The notes beneath the pieces are model-generated. The model saw nothing but the letters and a program-made list of their open reading frames with translations, ran no database searches and was not told where the DNA came from. A DNA stretch of 37,077 nucleotides from Bradyrhizobium sp. RD5-C2. GTDB lineage: Bacteria > Pseudomonadota > Alphaproteobacteria > Rhizobiales > Xanthobacteraceae. Below, in pieces: positions 1 to 9,369 of this stretch (within the stretch, counting starts at the first letter, position 1; every line of letters starts with the position of its first letter). Where the stretch lies: the NCBI RefSeq assembly GCF_019972155.1, contig NZ_BOVL01000016.1, positions 169,204 to 206,280 on the forward strand, in the 5' to 3' direction. A program made the translations under genes and the position numbers.

Positions 1-2
1 AG

Positions 3-641
3 GACGTCAACGACAGTTTCGATCTGATGGCGCGCACGCCAGAGCATGTGCGGATATTCAATGAAGCGATGACAGACCTGACACGGCTGGTCACACACAA
101 TCTCCTGCAGGCCTACGACTTTGGCACGATCTCCCACTTGATGGATGTTGGAGGCGGCTCCGGGGAACTCATGGGCGCCGTGGCGAGAGAATACTCTAAT
201 ATCAAAGGAACGGTTTTCGATCTGTCGAGGTGCGCCGACGCCGCCAACCAGAACTTCGGGCAGCTCGGAATCTCCGACCGCGTTGACTTTGTTGCAGGCG
301 ATTTCTTTCACTCAGTGCCCGCAGCGGCCGATGCGATCATCTTGAAAAGCATTATTCACGACTGGGATGATGCGCGCAGCCGCATCATTTTGGGAAACTG
401 CCGCAAAGCGCTTCCCCGACAAGGCAGATTGCTATTAGTCGAACGTGCGATGCCAGAATTGCCCGGTGCCGATGATGCGGCCAGGTCGTGCGCGATGAGC
501 GATTTAAACATGCTGCGCGGTCCAGGTGGACGGGAACGGACCGAAAGGGAATATCATCGGCTCCTGACCGAGAGTGGCTTCCGTCCCGCCGCGGTTTTCC
601 GCGCCGGCCGCTTTAATCTGACCGAGTCGCTGGTTTGTTGA
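3..641 (+). CDS. SAM-dependent O-methyltransferase, C-terminal part (5' end outside window)
   Basis: The reading frame is open to the window edge, so the gene starts upstream; an internal ATG lies at 27. About 212 residues are visible. The glycine-rich SAM-binding motif DVGGGSGEL lies near residue 48, followed by an acidic residue after the next strand (TVFDLSR) and the motif ILKSIIHDWDD, typical of the plant-type O-methyltransferase family (Pfam Methyltransf_2). Such enzymes transfer a methyl group from SAM to a hydroxyl group of a small molecule. The substrate cannot be told, because the N-terminal dimerisation and substrate region is missing. It is followed by the IS5 relic and has no visible operon partner. 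Confidence 0.85.
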   Translation, partial: DVNDSFDLMARTPEHVRIFNEAMTDLTRLVTHNLLQAYDFGTISHLMDVGGGSGELMGAVAREYSNIKGTVFDLSRCADAANQNFGQLGISDRVDFVAGDFFHSVPAAADAIILKSIIHDWDDARSRIILGNCRKALPRQGRLLLVERAMPELPGADDAARSCAMSDLNMLRGPGGRERTEREYHRLLTESGFRPAAVFRAGRFNLTESLVC

Positions 642-782
642 GACTTGGAAGCCGGCCGCGGCGATGCGCCAAAGGCGGATGAACACGCCGCAACGAGTGG
701 GGCGTGCTATTCGATGACATCATCCGGCCGTAGCAAGCTCTCGCAATGTCCGGGTCCGAGCCAGAAGCACTGCGTTTGGCCG

Positions 783-1620
783 GAGTCCCGTGATTCAAAC
801 TCCCAAACTCGGGACTCGAATCATGCGCCACGAACTGGCCGACTATGAATGGACTGCCATAAGACCGATGCTGCCGAACAAGCCGCGTGGCGTCCCTCGG
901 GTGAACGACCGGCGCGTCCTCAATGGCATCTTCTGGGTCCTCCGATCAGGAGCACCCTGGCGTGACCTGCCGGCGGCGTTTGGCCCATCCACCACTTGCT
1001 ACAACCGGTTCGTCCGATGGCGCCGAGTTGGTGTCCGGGGCAGCATGATAAACGCACTTGCCGCTGCCCATGATGCCGGTGTCCAGATGATCGACACCTC
1101 CATTGTCCGCGTGCATCAACATGGATTCTGCATCACAAGGAACCAACGCGAATCGATGGGCAGGTCACGTGGCGGGTTGACCAGCAAGGGGTCGATAGCA
1201 ATGGTCTGCCGGTACAGCTGGCGCTGAGCCCCGGCGAGGCCCATGACGTTCGACTTGCCGGAAAACTGCTGTCTGGTCTGAAACCCGGGTCAATGCTGCT
1301 TGCCGACCGTGGTATGACGCGGACTGGATCAGGGAGCTTGCCGTAAAGAAAGGCGCGTGGGCCAACATTCCGCCGAAAAGCAATCGGAGCGCTCCGATCT
1401 GTTTCAGCCCGTATCTCTACCGCGTCCGCAACCGGGTCGAGCGGTTTTCCAACAGAATCAAACAATGTCGTCGGGTGGCGACGCGCTACGACAGGCTGGC
1501 CGCGAACTACCTCGCCTTCGTCCAACGCGCGTGATCAGGCTATGGCTGCGCCTCAATGAGTCTGCATCCTAGACGCACGCAGACAGTTTTAAACGGTGCC
1601 CCAAATATATAGGAGGACCC
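783..1620 (+). mobile_element. Degenerate IS5-family insertion sequence (boundaries uncertain)
   Basis: The stretch holds a broken IS5-type transposase gene. Just before the start lies an 8-bp perfect inverted repeat (GAGTCCCG at 783-790 and CGGGACTC at 809-816), and TGATTC/GAATCA flank the same place, as is usual near the left end of such elements. I could not find a matching terminal repeat after 1572, so the right end is probably eroded. The limits are approximate. Confidence 0.5.
823..1572 (+). pseudogene. IS5-family transposase, disrupted by three frameshifts
   Basis: The start MRHELADYEWTAIRPML and the segment FWVLRSGAPWRDLP are typical of IS5-family DDE transposases. The protein can be followed through all three frames. 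The first frame breaks near 1189, where about ten bases appear missing after 'GLTSK'. A second break is near 1311, where one T is lost in the DRGY-D motif. A third is near 1531, one base before the C-terminal IRLWLRLNES. The catalytic residues can still be traced: D in IDTSIV, D in LLADRG, E in NRVERF. With three frameshifts it cannot make an active enzyme. Confidence 0.85.
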
Positions 1621-1790
1621 GGAATGCCCGATCTTTCAAAGGCGTGCTAGCGGCCGATGTGCGCTTCAGAAGAGTAAGCGGACATCGCGAAGTCACATTG
1701 AATCGGTCAAAATGACCCAAAGCCGACCTTGTACAGTGCACATCCCCATTGATATGCTCGATCCATTCAGTCAGCGGGGAGTCCGGAACG

Positions 1791-2762
1791 ATGTCCGATA
1801 TCTCGCGTCGGGACGTGACATTTGGCGCAGCCGGTGCTTATGCCGCGTTTGGACTTGACCAGGCGATCACGTTTGTCGACGCAGCTCACGCTCAACAGTC
1901 CGTCACTCAACCTTTCCGCAAATACAAGGTCGGTGACATTGAAATCTTCTCTCTGATCGATGGCATGCGTGACGTTCCGCTGCGGGAGGGCACGGTCAGG
2001 AATGTCAGCATCGAACAGGTCAAGACCGTGTTGCGTGGTGCCGGTTTTCCCGACAATCAGGCGCCCCTGAGATTTATTGTCATGGCGCTCAAGCTGCGCG
2101 ATCAAGTGGTCCTGATCGACTCGGGTACGGGCGGTCATCCGATTTATGGTGAGGGGAACGGCCGGTTATTCGAGAGTATGGCGGCGGCGGGCCTTGACCC
2201 AAAGGCAGTCAAGACGATCCTCATCTCCCATCTCCACGGCGACCACATTTATGGCCTCATGAACAACGAGAGCGATGCGCAGGTCTTCCCGGATGCCGAC
2301 ATCGTGGTGCCCGCCGCGGAATTGAAATGGTGGACGCGCCCGGGCGTCGAGTCGATCGATCTCGGACCGACGCGCAAAGGCTTGGCTCGGCGAATTCAGG
2401 CCACGGTGGCGACTTGGAAAAACGTCAGGACCTTTGAGGGAGAACCAGAACTCCTGCCCGGTGTGCATGCCGTTCAGGCGCCGGGCCATAGCCCGGGAAT
2501 GGTCGCGCATCTGGTCACTTCCGGCAGCGAACAGTTCCTGATCAGCGCTGACGTGGTCAATCTCGCGCCACACATTTCAACAAATCCCGAGTGGCAGCTG
2601 GCTATCGACCAGGACCCGCAAATGGCTGTCGAAACGCGAAGGAAGATCTTCGATCGCGCGGTCGCTGACAAGCTCACCATTTCGGGTACTCACTGGTTGA
2701 TGCCGAACGTCGGCACGCTGGCCAAGGATGGCGTCAGGTACGTATTCGTAGCCGAGGGGTAA
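1791..2762 (+). CDS. Exported metallo-beta-lactamase-fold hydrolase
   Basis: 323 residues. The N-terminus has a twin-arginine-like signal (SRRDVTFGAAGAYAAFGL, ending near AHA-QQ at residue 35), so it is probably exported folded by the Tat route. The metal-binding motif HLHGDH is at 147-152, with further ligands His233 (PGHSPG), Asp254 (SADVV) and His301 (GTHW). These place it in the MBL-fold hydrolase superfamily, near the AHL-lactonase/alkylsulfatase-like groups. ATG 1791 is preferred over the in-frame ATG 1749 because the Tat motif then lies right at the N-terminus. The substrate is not deducible. The gene stands alone. Confidence 0.85.
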   Translation: MSDISRRDVTFGAAGAYAAFGLDQAITFVDAAHAQQSVTQPFRKYKVGDIEIFSLIDGMRDVPLREGTVRNVSIEQVKTVLRGAGFPDNQAPLRFIVMALKLRDQVVLIDSGTGGHPIYGEGNGRLFESMAAAGLDPKAVKTILISHLHGDHIYGLMNNESDAQVFPDADIVVPAAELKWWTRPGVESIDLGPTRKGLARRIQATVATWKNVRTFEGEPELLPGVHAVQAPGHSPGMVAHLVTSGSEQFLISADVVNLAPHISTNPEWQLAIDQDPQMAVETRRKIFDRAVADKLTISGTHWLMPNVGTLAKDGVRYVFVAEG

Positions 2763-3961
2763 TATTCTCGCGACGTTATCTGTTGGCAATTGAACACGAC
2801 TGCTTCTGCTTGTAGCAGAGAGCCGGTCGGCATCTGAGTCAGCTTTGGCCCAAAACCGACATGTCGTGGTTACCCGCTGATGTCTGGGTTTAGGGTGAAA
2901 GAAGACATGGCGGATTTATGAGTACGCGTCCTTGCTGATCGCGGCAGGCGCGCTGCTGATGGTCATTGGCCTAGTCGGCGTCATGATCGAAACAGACGGA
3001 CAAACCATGGTAGGGCAATCCGGAAAAGGAGCAACGGAACGATTCCGATATCGGCCTCGAAAATGTCACCGAACCAACACCCATTAGAGAGAGAGCGTGA
3101 TCATCGGCCGCGGCGGGGAATGGCGGTTAGCCATGATGGGAAGGCCGACAACGCCTTTCATATTTGCGCCTGTCAATGGGAAGCAAATGCGTGGCCTTAC
3201 AGGAGTTCCTCGCGATACGAACGTTTCAGCTGACCCCTGACCTTTGAAAGTGCGCCGAGTGACTGTAAGCCGCCGTTTGTATAGTTCCTGAATTCCCACG
3301 ACCTCTGACACTAACTGCACTGGAAGCGCAGAAACACCCGACCTAGAACATGCTTCAGCAGCACGAGGAGTTACGCCGTGATCGGAGAACTTCTGTTACC
3401 GGATGGCTTGGCACCTATTGCTCTGGCCGCCTTCGCGGTATTCTCGACATAGCGAATTCTGGCTCTGGTTTTTTGCAGTGAGCTTCGCTACCCCACCCTA
3501 ACCGCAGGAAACCGGGTCCCGGCCCCAGCACCGGCCCCTTGGCCCCAGAGGTGCTGAGGCCGACGTGTCCTTGCAGCTACTTCTATCCAGTGAAATAGCC
3601 CCGAGTAGGAACGGCCAGATCACCAATTGTTAGACGATCATCATCGAACAAACTGGCAACTATCGGTGACCGACAGTGCCGCGAGCTCCCGCCTGATCCT
3701 GAGTGTGAGCATGTGGGAGAAGTGCAACAATATCTACGCCGAGATCTGGCACATGTAGCGGATGAGGATAGCCGCGATACGGATTCAAGACGCACGTGCA
3801 GCACAAGCGGCCCACGATTTGATTGAGGAGACGGAAGCTCGAAAGAAAGCGCTCCATCCGTCGCAGTAAATCACCGCGCCGACGCATTTGGGACCGTCCG
3901 GTGGACGGGAAAAGTGGCAAAGATTCACATGCGTTATTTCCGGAACCGCTGATCACTTGGA
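2763..3961. other. 1.2-kb intergenic stretch with small degenerate frames
   Basis: No convincing gene. A frame open from 2908 to 3087 (+) encodes a hydrophobic segment (ASLLIAAGALLMVIGLVGV) but lacks a good start codon, so it may be the remnant of a small membrane protein. A 35-codon frame at 3762-3869 (+) starts with ATG and gives an Ala/Glu-rich helix-like peptide, but it has no clear ribosome-binding site. The sequence GCTTTGGCCCAAAACCGACA near 2840 resembles, inverted, a piece near 1705 on the other side of the hydrolase gene, possibly a dispersed intergenic repeat. Confidence 0.4.
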
Positions 3962-5992
3962 TCACCGCGATCCCAGAACCACGCGAAGCTTTTCTGCGAG
4001 TTCATCCCTGCGATAGGGCTTAGTCAACAGTGGCAGATTTTTTTCCACCACCTGGCTGCCACCGGCCTCGCCGACGTATCCTGAGGTAAGTAGCACTTTG
4101 AGTTCAGGCCTCAGCGCTCTCGCTTGTGTCGCCAATTGCGCGCCATTCATCCTACCCGGCATCACTACATCCGAAAACATGAGATCGATTCGTTCGGGCC
4201 CATGTAGATGTTTGAGGGCCTCGCGCGCGTCACGCGCAACGATCACTCTGTAATGAAGCTCTTCGAGGCTTTCCACGGCCATGGCAAGCACTTGCTCGTC
4301 GTCCTCCACCAACAGCACAGTTTCGCCGGTTGTGGCCCGTCTCAGGGGAAACTGCGCCGATGACGACGCTCGGTGATGCGGGAGCCGCTCTTCTGATCGA
4401 GGAAGGAAAAGCTGGACCGTCGTGCCTCGTCCTGCTTCCGATTCTATCGCAACGTATCCACCCGCGCTCCGGGTAAATCCATAAACCTGAGCCAACCCAA
4501 GTCCCGATCCTTTGCCTACTTCCTTGGTCGTGAAAAACGGCTCGAACACGTGAACCAATGTTTCCCGATCTATGCCCGTACCTTCGTCCGTGACGCTGAT
4601 TTTGACGTAGGCGCCGGGGCTCGCTCCCTTGCCGGCTACCTCCGCCGACCCACAGTGCACGTTCTTGCTGCCGATCGTGATGACCCCCCCTTGGCTCATT
4701 GCATCGCGCGCGTTCACGACAAGATTCAAGATCGCAGATTCCAGTTGGGCCGCGTCGACGCGGACGGGATGAGCGCCCGGATCGAAGTCAAACTTCAGTG
4801 TGATGGAATCTCCGACCGCGCGCTCAGCTAGTCCTTTGAAATCGAGGAGCAGGCGATTTGGATTCAACGTCTCGGGGCGCAACATCTGGCGCCGGGAGAA
4901 TGCGAGAAGCTGTTGCGTGAGCTGCTCGCCGCGGCGAGCAGCAGTCATGGCTGCTTGGGCCAGTCGTGCCACGCGTTCAGGCGGGTCTGGACGACGGCCG
5001 ATCATATCGAGTCCGCCGACGATGACCGTCAATAGATTGTTGAAATCATGAGCAACGCCTCCGGTGAGTTGACCGATGGCTTCCATCCGCTGCGCCTGAT
5101 GAAGCGCCGCTTCCGTTTGCTTGCGCTCTGTAACATCCATCAGAATTCCTGCCAAACGGACCGGACGACTGTCTGCGCCATAACCCACGCGGCCCTTGGC
5201 TGCAATCCATCGCACCTTGCCGTCGCATCGATTGATGCGGCATTCGATTTCGAGGCCGCCGCTTTTCGCGGCCCTGCTGAGCGCGGTTTCGACCATTGAC
5301 CGATCTTCATCAATCACGTGCGAGAGGAACTTTCCTGTGCTCCACGATGAAACCGGAGCCGCATATCCGAAAATCTGGTCGTGCCTTCCGCCGCGACGAG
5401 CCAAATCGTGAACCAAATCGAAATCCCAGGATCCCATACCTGCGGACTCCAACGCGAACGCCAACGTTTCTCGCGCCTCGGTCAACTCGCCGGTGCGTTC
5501 TTCTACACGCTGTTCGAGCGTATCGTTGAGTGCGCTTAGTTCTGTCGAGGAGCGCTTTTGCTCAGCCAGGAGGCTCTCAACTTGATATTGTCGCCGGCGC
5601 GCACGCAACGCGGATTGAGCGGCGCTTGCGAGCGTTTCGCCATTGATAGGCCGCTCGAGAAGTACGACGTTTCCTAGCCGGCGGAGGAGGTCGGACGAAT
5701 TTTTTGAACGGTGACCCGCCTGCTTGGTGGCCAGCGTTATGATTGGAAGATCGGACCAGGGCGGTTGGCGAGCCAATCCCTCGAGCAGGTCGTCGAGGCC
5801 GGCCCCCGCCAAAGACTCCTCGGTCAAAATGACCCCGCCGGCGGATTCGGTTGATAGTCGGGCCTGCAGGCCTCGCAGGGATGTGCAGATGGTCGATTTC
5901 ACCCCGTTTCGATCGAGAGTGTAACGGATGACTTCAGCGTCTCTTCCACGAGGCGCCAATATGAACAGGGTTTCGTGCACGAAAAGGTCCAT
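3962..5992 (-). CDS. Hybrid sensor histidine kinase with pseudo-receiver, PAS and receiver domains
   Basis: 676 residues, no membrane segment, so cytoplasmic. Order: an N-terminal receiver-like domain (about 1-125); a coiled coil (about 135-175); a PAS domain ending in the PAC-like MDVTERKQ (about 176-295); a HisKA domain with phospho-acceptor His315 in GGVAHDFNNLLT; an ATPase domain with N box NARDA (428-432), DEGTGI (469-474), FEPFFTT and GSGLGL (495-500); and a C-terminal receiver with acidic LLVEDD (560-565), Asp608 in FSDVVMPG and Lys658. In the first receiver-like domain Glu58 stands where the Asp is expected and the acidic pocket is absent. It lies 6 bp after kaiC, almost certainly in one transcript. 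No dedicated output domain is present, so phosphate probably passes on to another protein. Confidence 0.92.
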   Translation of the reverse strand: MDLFVHETLFILAPRGRDAEVIRYTLDRNGVKSTICTSLRGLQARLSTESAGGVILTEESLAGAGLDDLLEGLARQPPWSDLPIITLATKQAGHRSKNSSDLLRRLGNVVLLERPINGETLASAAQSALRARRRQYQVESLLAEQKRSSTELSALNDTLEQRVEERTGELTEARETLAFALESAGMGSWDFDLVHDLARRGGRHDQIFGYAAPVSSWSTGKFLSHVIDEDRSMVETALSRAAKSGGLEIECRINRCDGKVRWIAAKGRVGYGADSRPVRLAGILMDVTERKQTEAALHQAQRMEAIGQLTGGVAHDFNNLLTVIVGGLDMIGRRPDPPERVARLAQAAMTAARRGEQLTQQLLAFSRRQMLRPETLNPNRLLLDFKGLAERAVGDSITLKFDFDPGAHPVRVDAAQLESAILNLVVNARDAMSQGGVITIGSKNVHCGSAEVAGKGASPGAYVKISVTDEGTGIDRETLVHVFEPFFTTKEVGKGSGLGLAQVYGFTRSAGGYVAIESEAGRGTTVQLFLPRSEERLPHHRASSSAQFPLRRATTGETVLLVEDDEQVLAMAVESLEELHYRVIVARDAREALKHLHGPERIDLMFSDVVMPGRMNGAQLATQARALRPELKVLLTSGYVGEAGGSQVVEKNLPLLTKPYRRDELAEKLRVVLGSR

Positions 5993-5998
5993 TGACTA

Positions 5999-7486
5999 TT
6001 ATGTCGACGGTTCCAGTAACGCTGTCTTGCCCTTGTAGGAGGGCAAGCCCGACAATACACCTTCGAAGTCTCGGAGCGCTTCCCCGACCTCGAGACCACT
6101 AGGGCCAAGCTTAAATTCCCTAATCGAGCGTTCGTGAGAACTCGTACGGCTTTTAACGACCGAAATAGCAGTGCGAACCTCTGCCTTCGCCTCAAAGAAT
6201 CGGAATAGCAAGATCGTATCGCTCAAGTAGCTCAGGTCTACATCACTGCGCATATCCCCAACCAGGCCATGCTGGCCCAGGATCAGCATGGTGGTGATGC
6301 CGGACTGATTGAGATAGTTGAGCAGTTCATGCATCTGCAACAGCAGGAATTGCTCGCCGGGCATCGCCTGCAGATAGGCATTCAGACTGTCGATACATAC
6401 GAAAGACGAGCCACTCTTTTCTACCGCAACTCTCGCTCGACTGGTAAATTCGCCGGGCGAAAGCTCAGCTGGATCTATCTGCTGGATGTCGAGAACTCCG
6501 CGCTCGATGTACGAAGTTAGATCCATTCCGAGGGCCTTGCTTCGGACAAGTAAAGTTTTGATTCCTTCGTCGAATAAAAAGTACGTTGCCTTCCCGCCGC
6601 GGTCGAGCGCCGCTCGAATACAGAACATCGCCGTCGTCGTTTTGCCAACGCCCGAAGGTCCGCTCAAGAGTGTGTTGGTCCCTGGCATCAAACCACCGCC
6701 GAGCAAATCATCAAGCTCGAGGTTGCCAGTGGAAGCCGCCTTCGGTGAAAATTCAACGCCGTGCTCGGCTGCGACGAGCCGTGGAAAAACCGTGAGGCCG
6801 CCGCGATCCAGAATGAAATCGTGATAGCCGCCGCGAAATTTGATTCCGCGCATTTTGACGATCCGAAGCCGTCGCCGCTCCGCGCCAAAGTCTCGCGCAA
6901 CCTGTTCGAGCGAAATTACGCCATGCGCAATGCTATGCAACTGTAGGTCGTTGGGATCCGAGGTTCGATCGTCGAGCATGAGAACCGTGCAATCGCGGCT
7001 TGCGAAGAATTGCTTTAGGGTCAAAATCTGCCGACGGTAGCGCAGCGGGTTCTGGGCCAAAAGTCTCATCTCGGATAGGCTATCGAAGACGACGCGGGAC
7101 GGCCGAAGCTCCTCAACACGCTTCATTACTTCTCGCGCGGTTTCCCCTAATTCTACCTCTGATGGATGGAGGATTGTCTGTTCTCGCTCCGGGTCCAGGT
7201 CTCCCTGGTTAACGAGCTCGAATAGCGAGAGCGGTTCGAGGGACCAGCCGTGAGTTTCGGCTACCGCACTAAGTTCCTCCGCTGTTTCCGAAAGCGTTAT
7301 GTAGAGACCTGTTTCGCCCCGGCGGGCACCCGCCAGAAGGAACTGAAGTGAGAGTGTTGTCTTGCCAGTGCCTGGGGTTCCCTCGACGAGGTAAACCCGC
7401 TGGTTTGTAAGACCACCGCCAAGAATATCATCAAGCCCGCTTATGCCGGTTCGGATGCGCGTTGGATCATCGGCCGAACTAGTCAC
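5999..7486 (-). CDS. kaiC: KaiC-like double RecA-domain ATPase
   Basis: 495 residues with two KaiC domains. The first has Walker A GTPGTGKTT (36-44) and Walker B RVVFDSLSE (131-139). The second has GPSGVGKTT (276-284) and SFVCIDSL (361-368). Carboxylates equivalent to the catalytic Glu pair are visible (SETAEE 66-71; FDEG 305-308). By hand alignment with cyanobacterial KaiC, the autophosphorylation pair Ser431/Thr432 corresponds to Ser419/Tyr420 in DLSYLSD. In cyanobacteria KaiC is the clock ATPase/kinase; elsewhere, without KaiA and KaiB, its homologues are linked to stress tolerance and signalling. No kaiA or kaiB lies here. It precedes the hybrid kinase and has an exact EcfG-type promoter 28 bp upstream. 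Confidence 0.9.
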   Translation of the reverse strand: MTSSADDPTRIRTGISGLDDILGGGLTNQRVYLVEGTPGTGKTTLSLQFLLAGARRGETGLYITLSETAEELSAVAETHGWSLEPLSLFELVNQGDLDPEREQTILHPSEVELGETAREVMKRVEELRPSRVVFDSLSEMRLLAQNPLRYRRQILTLKQFFASRDCTVLMLDDRTSDPNDLQLHSIAHGVISLEQVARDFGAERRRLRIVKMRGIKFRGGYHDFILDRGGLTVFPRLVAAEHGVEFSPKAASTGNLELDDLLGGGLMPGTNTLLSGPSGVGKTTTAMFCIRAALDRGGKATYFLFDEGIKTLLVRSKALGMDLTSYIERGVLDIQQIDPAELSPGEFTSRARVAVEKSGSSFVCIDSLNAYLQAMPGEQFLLLQMHELLNYLNQSGITTMLILGQHGLVGDMRSDVDLSYLSDTILLFRFFEAKAEVRTAISVVKSRTSSHERSIREFKLGPSGLEVGEALRDFEGVLSGLPSYKGKTALLEPST

Positions 7487-7513
7487 TCCGCACCCCCTTT
7501 CTTTCCTTATGTG

Positions 7514-7538
7514 GAAACGCTACGAGGTTGCCGAGGTT
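7514..7538 (-). promoter_or_regulatory. EcfG (general stress sigma factor) promoter of kaiC
   Basis: On the minus strand GGAAC (-35) is followed after 16 bases by CGTT (-10), an exact match to the alphaproteobacterial EcfG consensus. The -10 element lies 28 bp before the kaiC ATG, leaving a short leader with a purine-rich stretch (GGAAAGAAAGGGGG). Confidence 0.75.
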
Positions 7539-7885
7539 CCCCAGCACGTGCTGCGTACGCGACGGCGAAACCGAATTTATCGGGGCGTGCGTCCCGCGAG
7601 GCCGATTAACTCAACCCAACTCCCCCCGTCACGACGACGACGTCTACGCTGCGCGGCACTCCGACGTCCCGGCTGGCCAGTAGACTCGGTAACAAAACCG
7701 GTCAGTAATGACGCCAGATACTGTCGCAATTTTCGCACCCTACCGGAGCCGCGCCTCGATGGACTAGGTTGCTGTCGGCGTCTCGCGCCTTTAATCGCCG
7801 TCATCGGCGGCGCCAGGATGCCTCAGTCGATGAATCTGAGCGACGCATGAAGGTCTTCAGCTATCTGGACATAAGCTTCGCGGCC
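7539..7885. other. Intergenic stretch upstream of the kaiC promoter
   Basis: About 350 bp between the kaiC promoter and the 3' end of the permease gene. Short frames exist on both strands, but none has a recognisable protein, a good start site or neighbours supporting it. I see no kaiB-like frame here. Confidence 0.5.
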
Positions 7886-9031
7886 TCACGCTGTATGCAC
7901 CGGACGGAATATCCATTCGCGCCACATCGCGAGAAGCGCCGCCATGATGACCGGGCCGACGAACAGTCCAACGAGGCCGAACGCGGTCAGCCCGCCAAAG
8001 ATCCCCACGAACGCGAGGAGGAAAGGAAGCCTCGCCGAGCCGCTGACAAGCCAAGGCCAAACGAAATGGTCGCCCGCTAGCATGACGATGGAGCCCCATA
8101 GAAACACGCCGGCCGCCGCGACCCCGCTTCCGCCTTCGGAGATCGTCACAATCGACGCTGCGGTGAAAGCCAACCACGCGCCGAACGGGATCATCGCGAA
8201 AGCGGTCGTGAAGATCAGGAACGTCAGTGCATTTGGGACGCCGGCCACAAAATAGGCGACACCAATCGCGAGTCCCTCGCCCACGGCAACCAGCACTGTT
8301 CCGTTCACCGTCGCGCGCGTTGCGTCGACCATCTTCTCTACGAGGCCCTCGCCCGCTTCGCCAAACAGGCGATCACACGTCTCGAGTACGCGGCCGGCAA
8401 CCGCTCGACCGCTGCGCAGCAAGGCGTACAAGGCAAGCAGCGAGAAGAACAGCAGGAACAAGCGGTGGATTAGTTGGGTGCCAAAAGTAGTGAATAGATC
8501 AGACACGTTGTCGGCATTAAGCGTCTTCATCCAGGCCGTGGCCGCCTTCGGATCGGAAAGATTGGCGCGCCACCATTGGTCCATGCTTTCCGCCGCGATG
8601 GGCAAACGCGCAACCCAGTCCGGAACTTCGACCCCGCCCTCCCGAGCCCTCTTCAGCCAATCGATGAGCATGTCGCTCTGCTGGGCGATTGTAAAGACGG
8701 CGAGCGAGATCGGCGTAACCAGAATCAGCGCGATGACGACCGTAAAAACGAACGCCGCCGATGCCGATGGACCGGCCATAAACCGCGTAGCAAACTTCAG
8801 ATAGAGGGGCCATAGCGCAATGGCCAGAATGGTTGCCCAGATGAGAGGCGGCAGGAAGCTTGAGGCAGTCCACAACGCGAGGGCGACGAGGACGAGGGCA
8901 AATATCACCCTAGCATTCATGCGGGCGCCCGGTCCCAGCGGCAGCGGCTTCTGCTCGCTCGCGCGATGAACCGCCACGTGCGACTTCTCCGGATTAGCTT
9001 TTTTTGCGCCTGCTTTTACATTGTTTGACAT
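7886..9031 (-). CDS. AI-2E family (PerM-type) transmembrane transporter
   Basis: 381 residues from ATG 9031 (a longer start at 9064 only adds basic residues). After a polar N-terminal tail, hydrophobic segments occur around residues 40-75, 90-120 and in several pairs from about 190 to 370, giving roughly seven to eight membrane spans. The arrangement of TM pairs, a long extramembrane middle part and C-terminal glycine-rich spans (FGLVGLFVGPVIMAALL) is that of the AI-2E exporter/UPF0118 family. Members export small molecules or exchange cations; the substrate here is unknown. A near-consensus EcfG promoter lies 260 bp upstream. Confidence 0.85.
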   Translation of the reverse strand: MSNNVKAGAKKANPEKSHVAVHRASEQKPLPLGPGARMNARVIFALVLVALALWTASSFLPPLIWATILAIALWPLYLKFATRFMAGPSASAAFVFTVVIALILVTPISLAVFTIAQQSDMLIDWLKRAREGGVEVPDWVARLPIAAESMDQWWRANLSDPKAATAWMKTLNADNVSDLFTTFGTQLIHRLFLLFFSLLALYALLRSGRAVAGRVLETCDRLFGEAGEGLVEKMVDATRATVNGTVLVAVGEGLAIGVAYFVAGVPNALTFLIFTTAFAMIPFGAWLAFTAASIVTISEGGSGVAAAGVFLWGSIVMLAGDHFVWPWLVSGSARLPFLLAFVGIFGGLTAFGLVGLFVGPVIMAALLAMWREWIFRPVHTA

Positions 9032-9291
9032 TTGCCGACGCTTGCGTTGGGGCCGCCAACCCACTGTGCCTGAGAGCGCGCGGTCAGTCCAGACAACGAC
9101 GCCGGCCGCAAGCGCCGACAGACGCGGATGACGGTGACGTCACAGGTCATGGAAATCGGTCGCCGGGTGCGTTTGCGCCGACAGGCCTCGACCTCGGCCT
9201 CCAGATCTGAGGATGGGGTCACTCTCAGCCCCCTCCAACCGGTCGTCCCGCGCATCTCGTCTCCTCTCAAACTAACTCTTGGCGCGCTTAA

Positions 9292-9316
9292 AACCGGCTG
9301 AGAGGTCGGACGTTCC
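9292..9316 (-). promoter_or_regulatory. Near-consensus EcfG promoter (leftward)
   Basis: Minus strand GGAAC-N16-GGTT; only the first -10 base differs from the consensus. It faces the AI-2E family permease gene but would leave a leader of about 250 nt, so the assignment is tentative. Confidence 0.35.
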
Positions 9317-9322
9317 TTCTGC

Positions 9323-9347
9323 GGAACATAAGGATGATGCTGCGGTT
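9323..9347 (+). promoter_or_regulatory. Near-consensus EcfG promoter (rightward)
   Basis: Plus strand GGAAC-N16-GGTT. Transcription would begin near 9354, just before the ATG at 9370 with a GGAG ribosome-binding site, which helps choose that start. Its -35 box and that of the leftward site form an inverted repeat (GTTCC-N6-GGAAC). Confidence 0.45.
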
Positions 9348-9369
9348 AACAGGAATGGAGACCTTTCGC

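Noticed and set aside
7487..7885. A kaiB gene next to kaiC
   Set aside because: No frame with a thioredoxin-like KaiB pattern on either strand.
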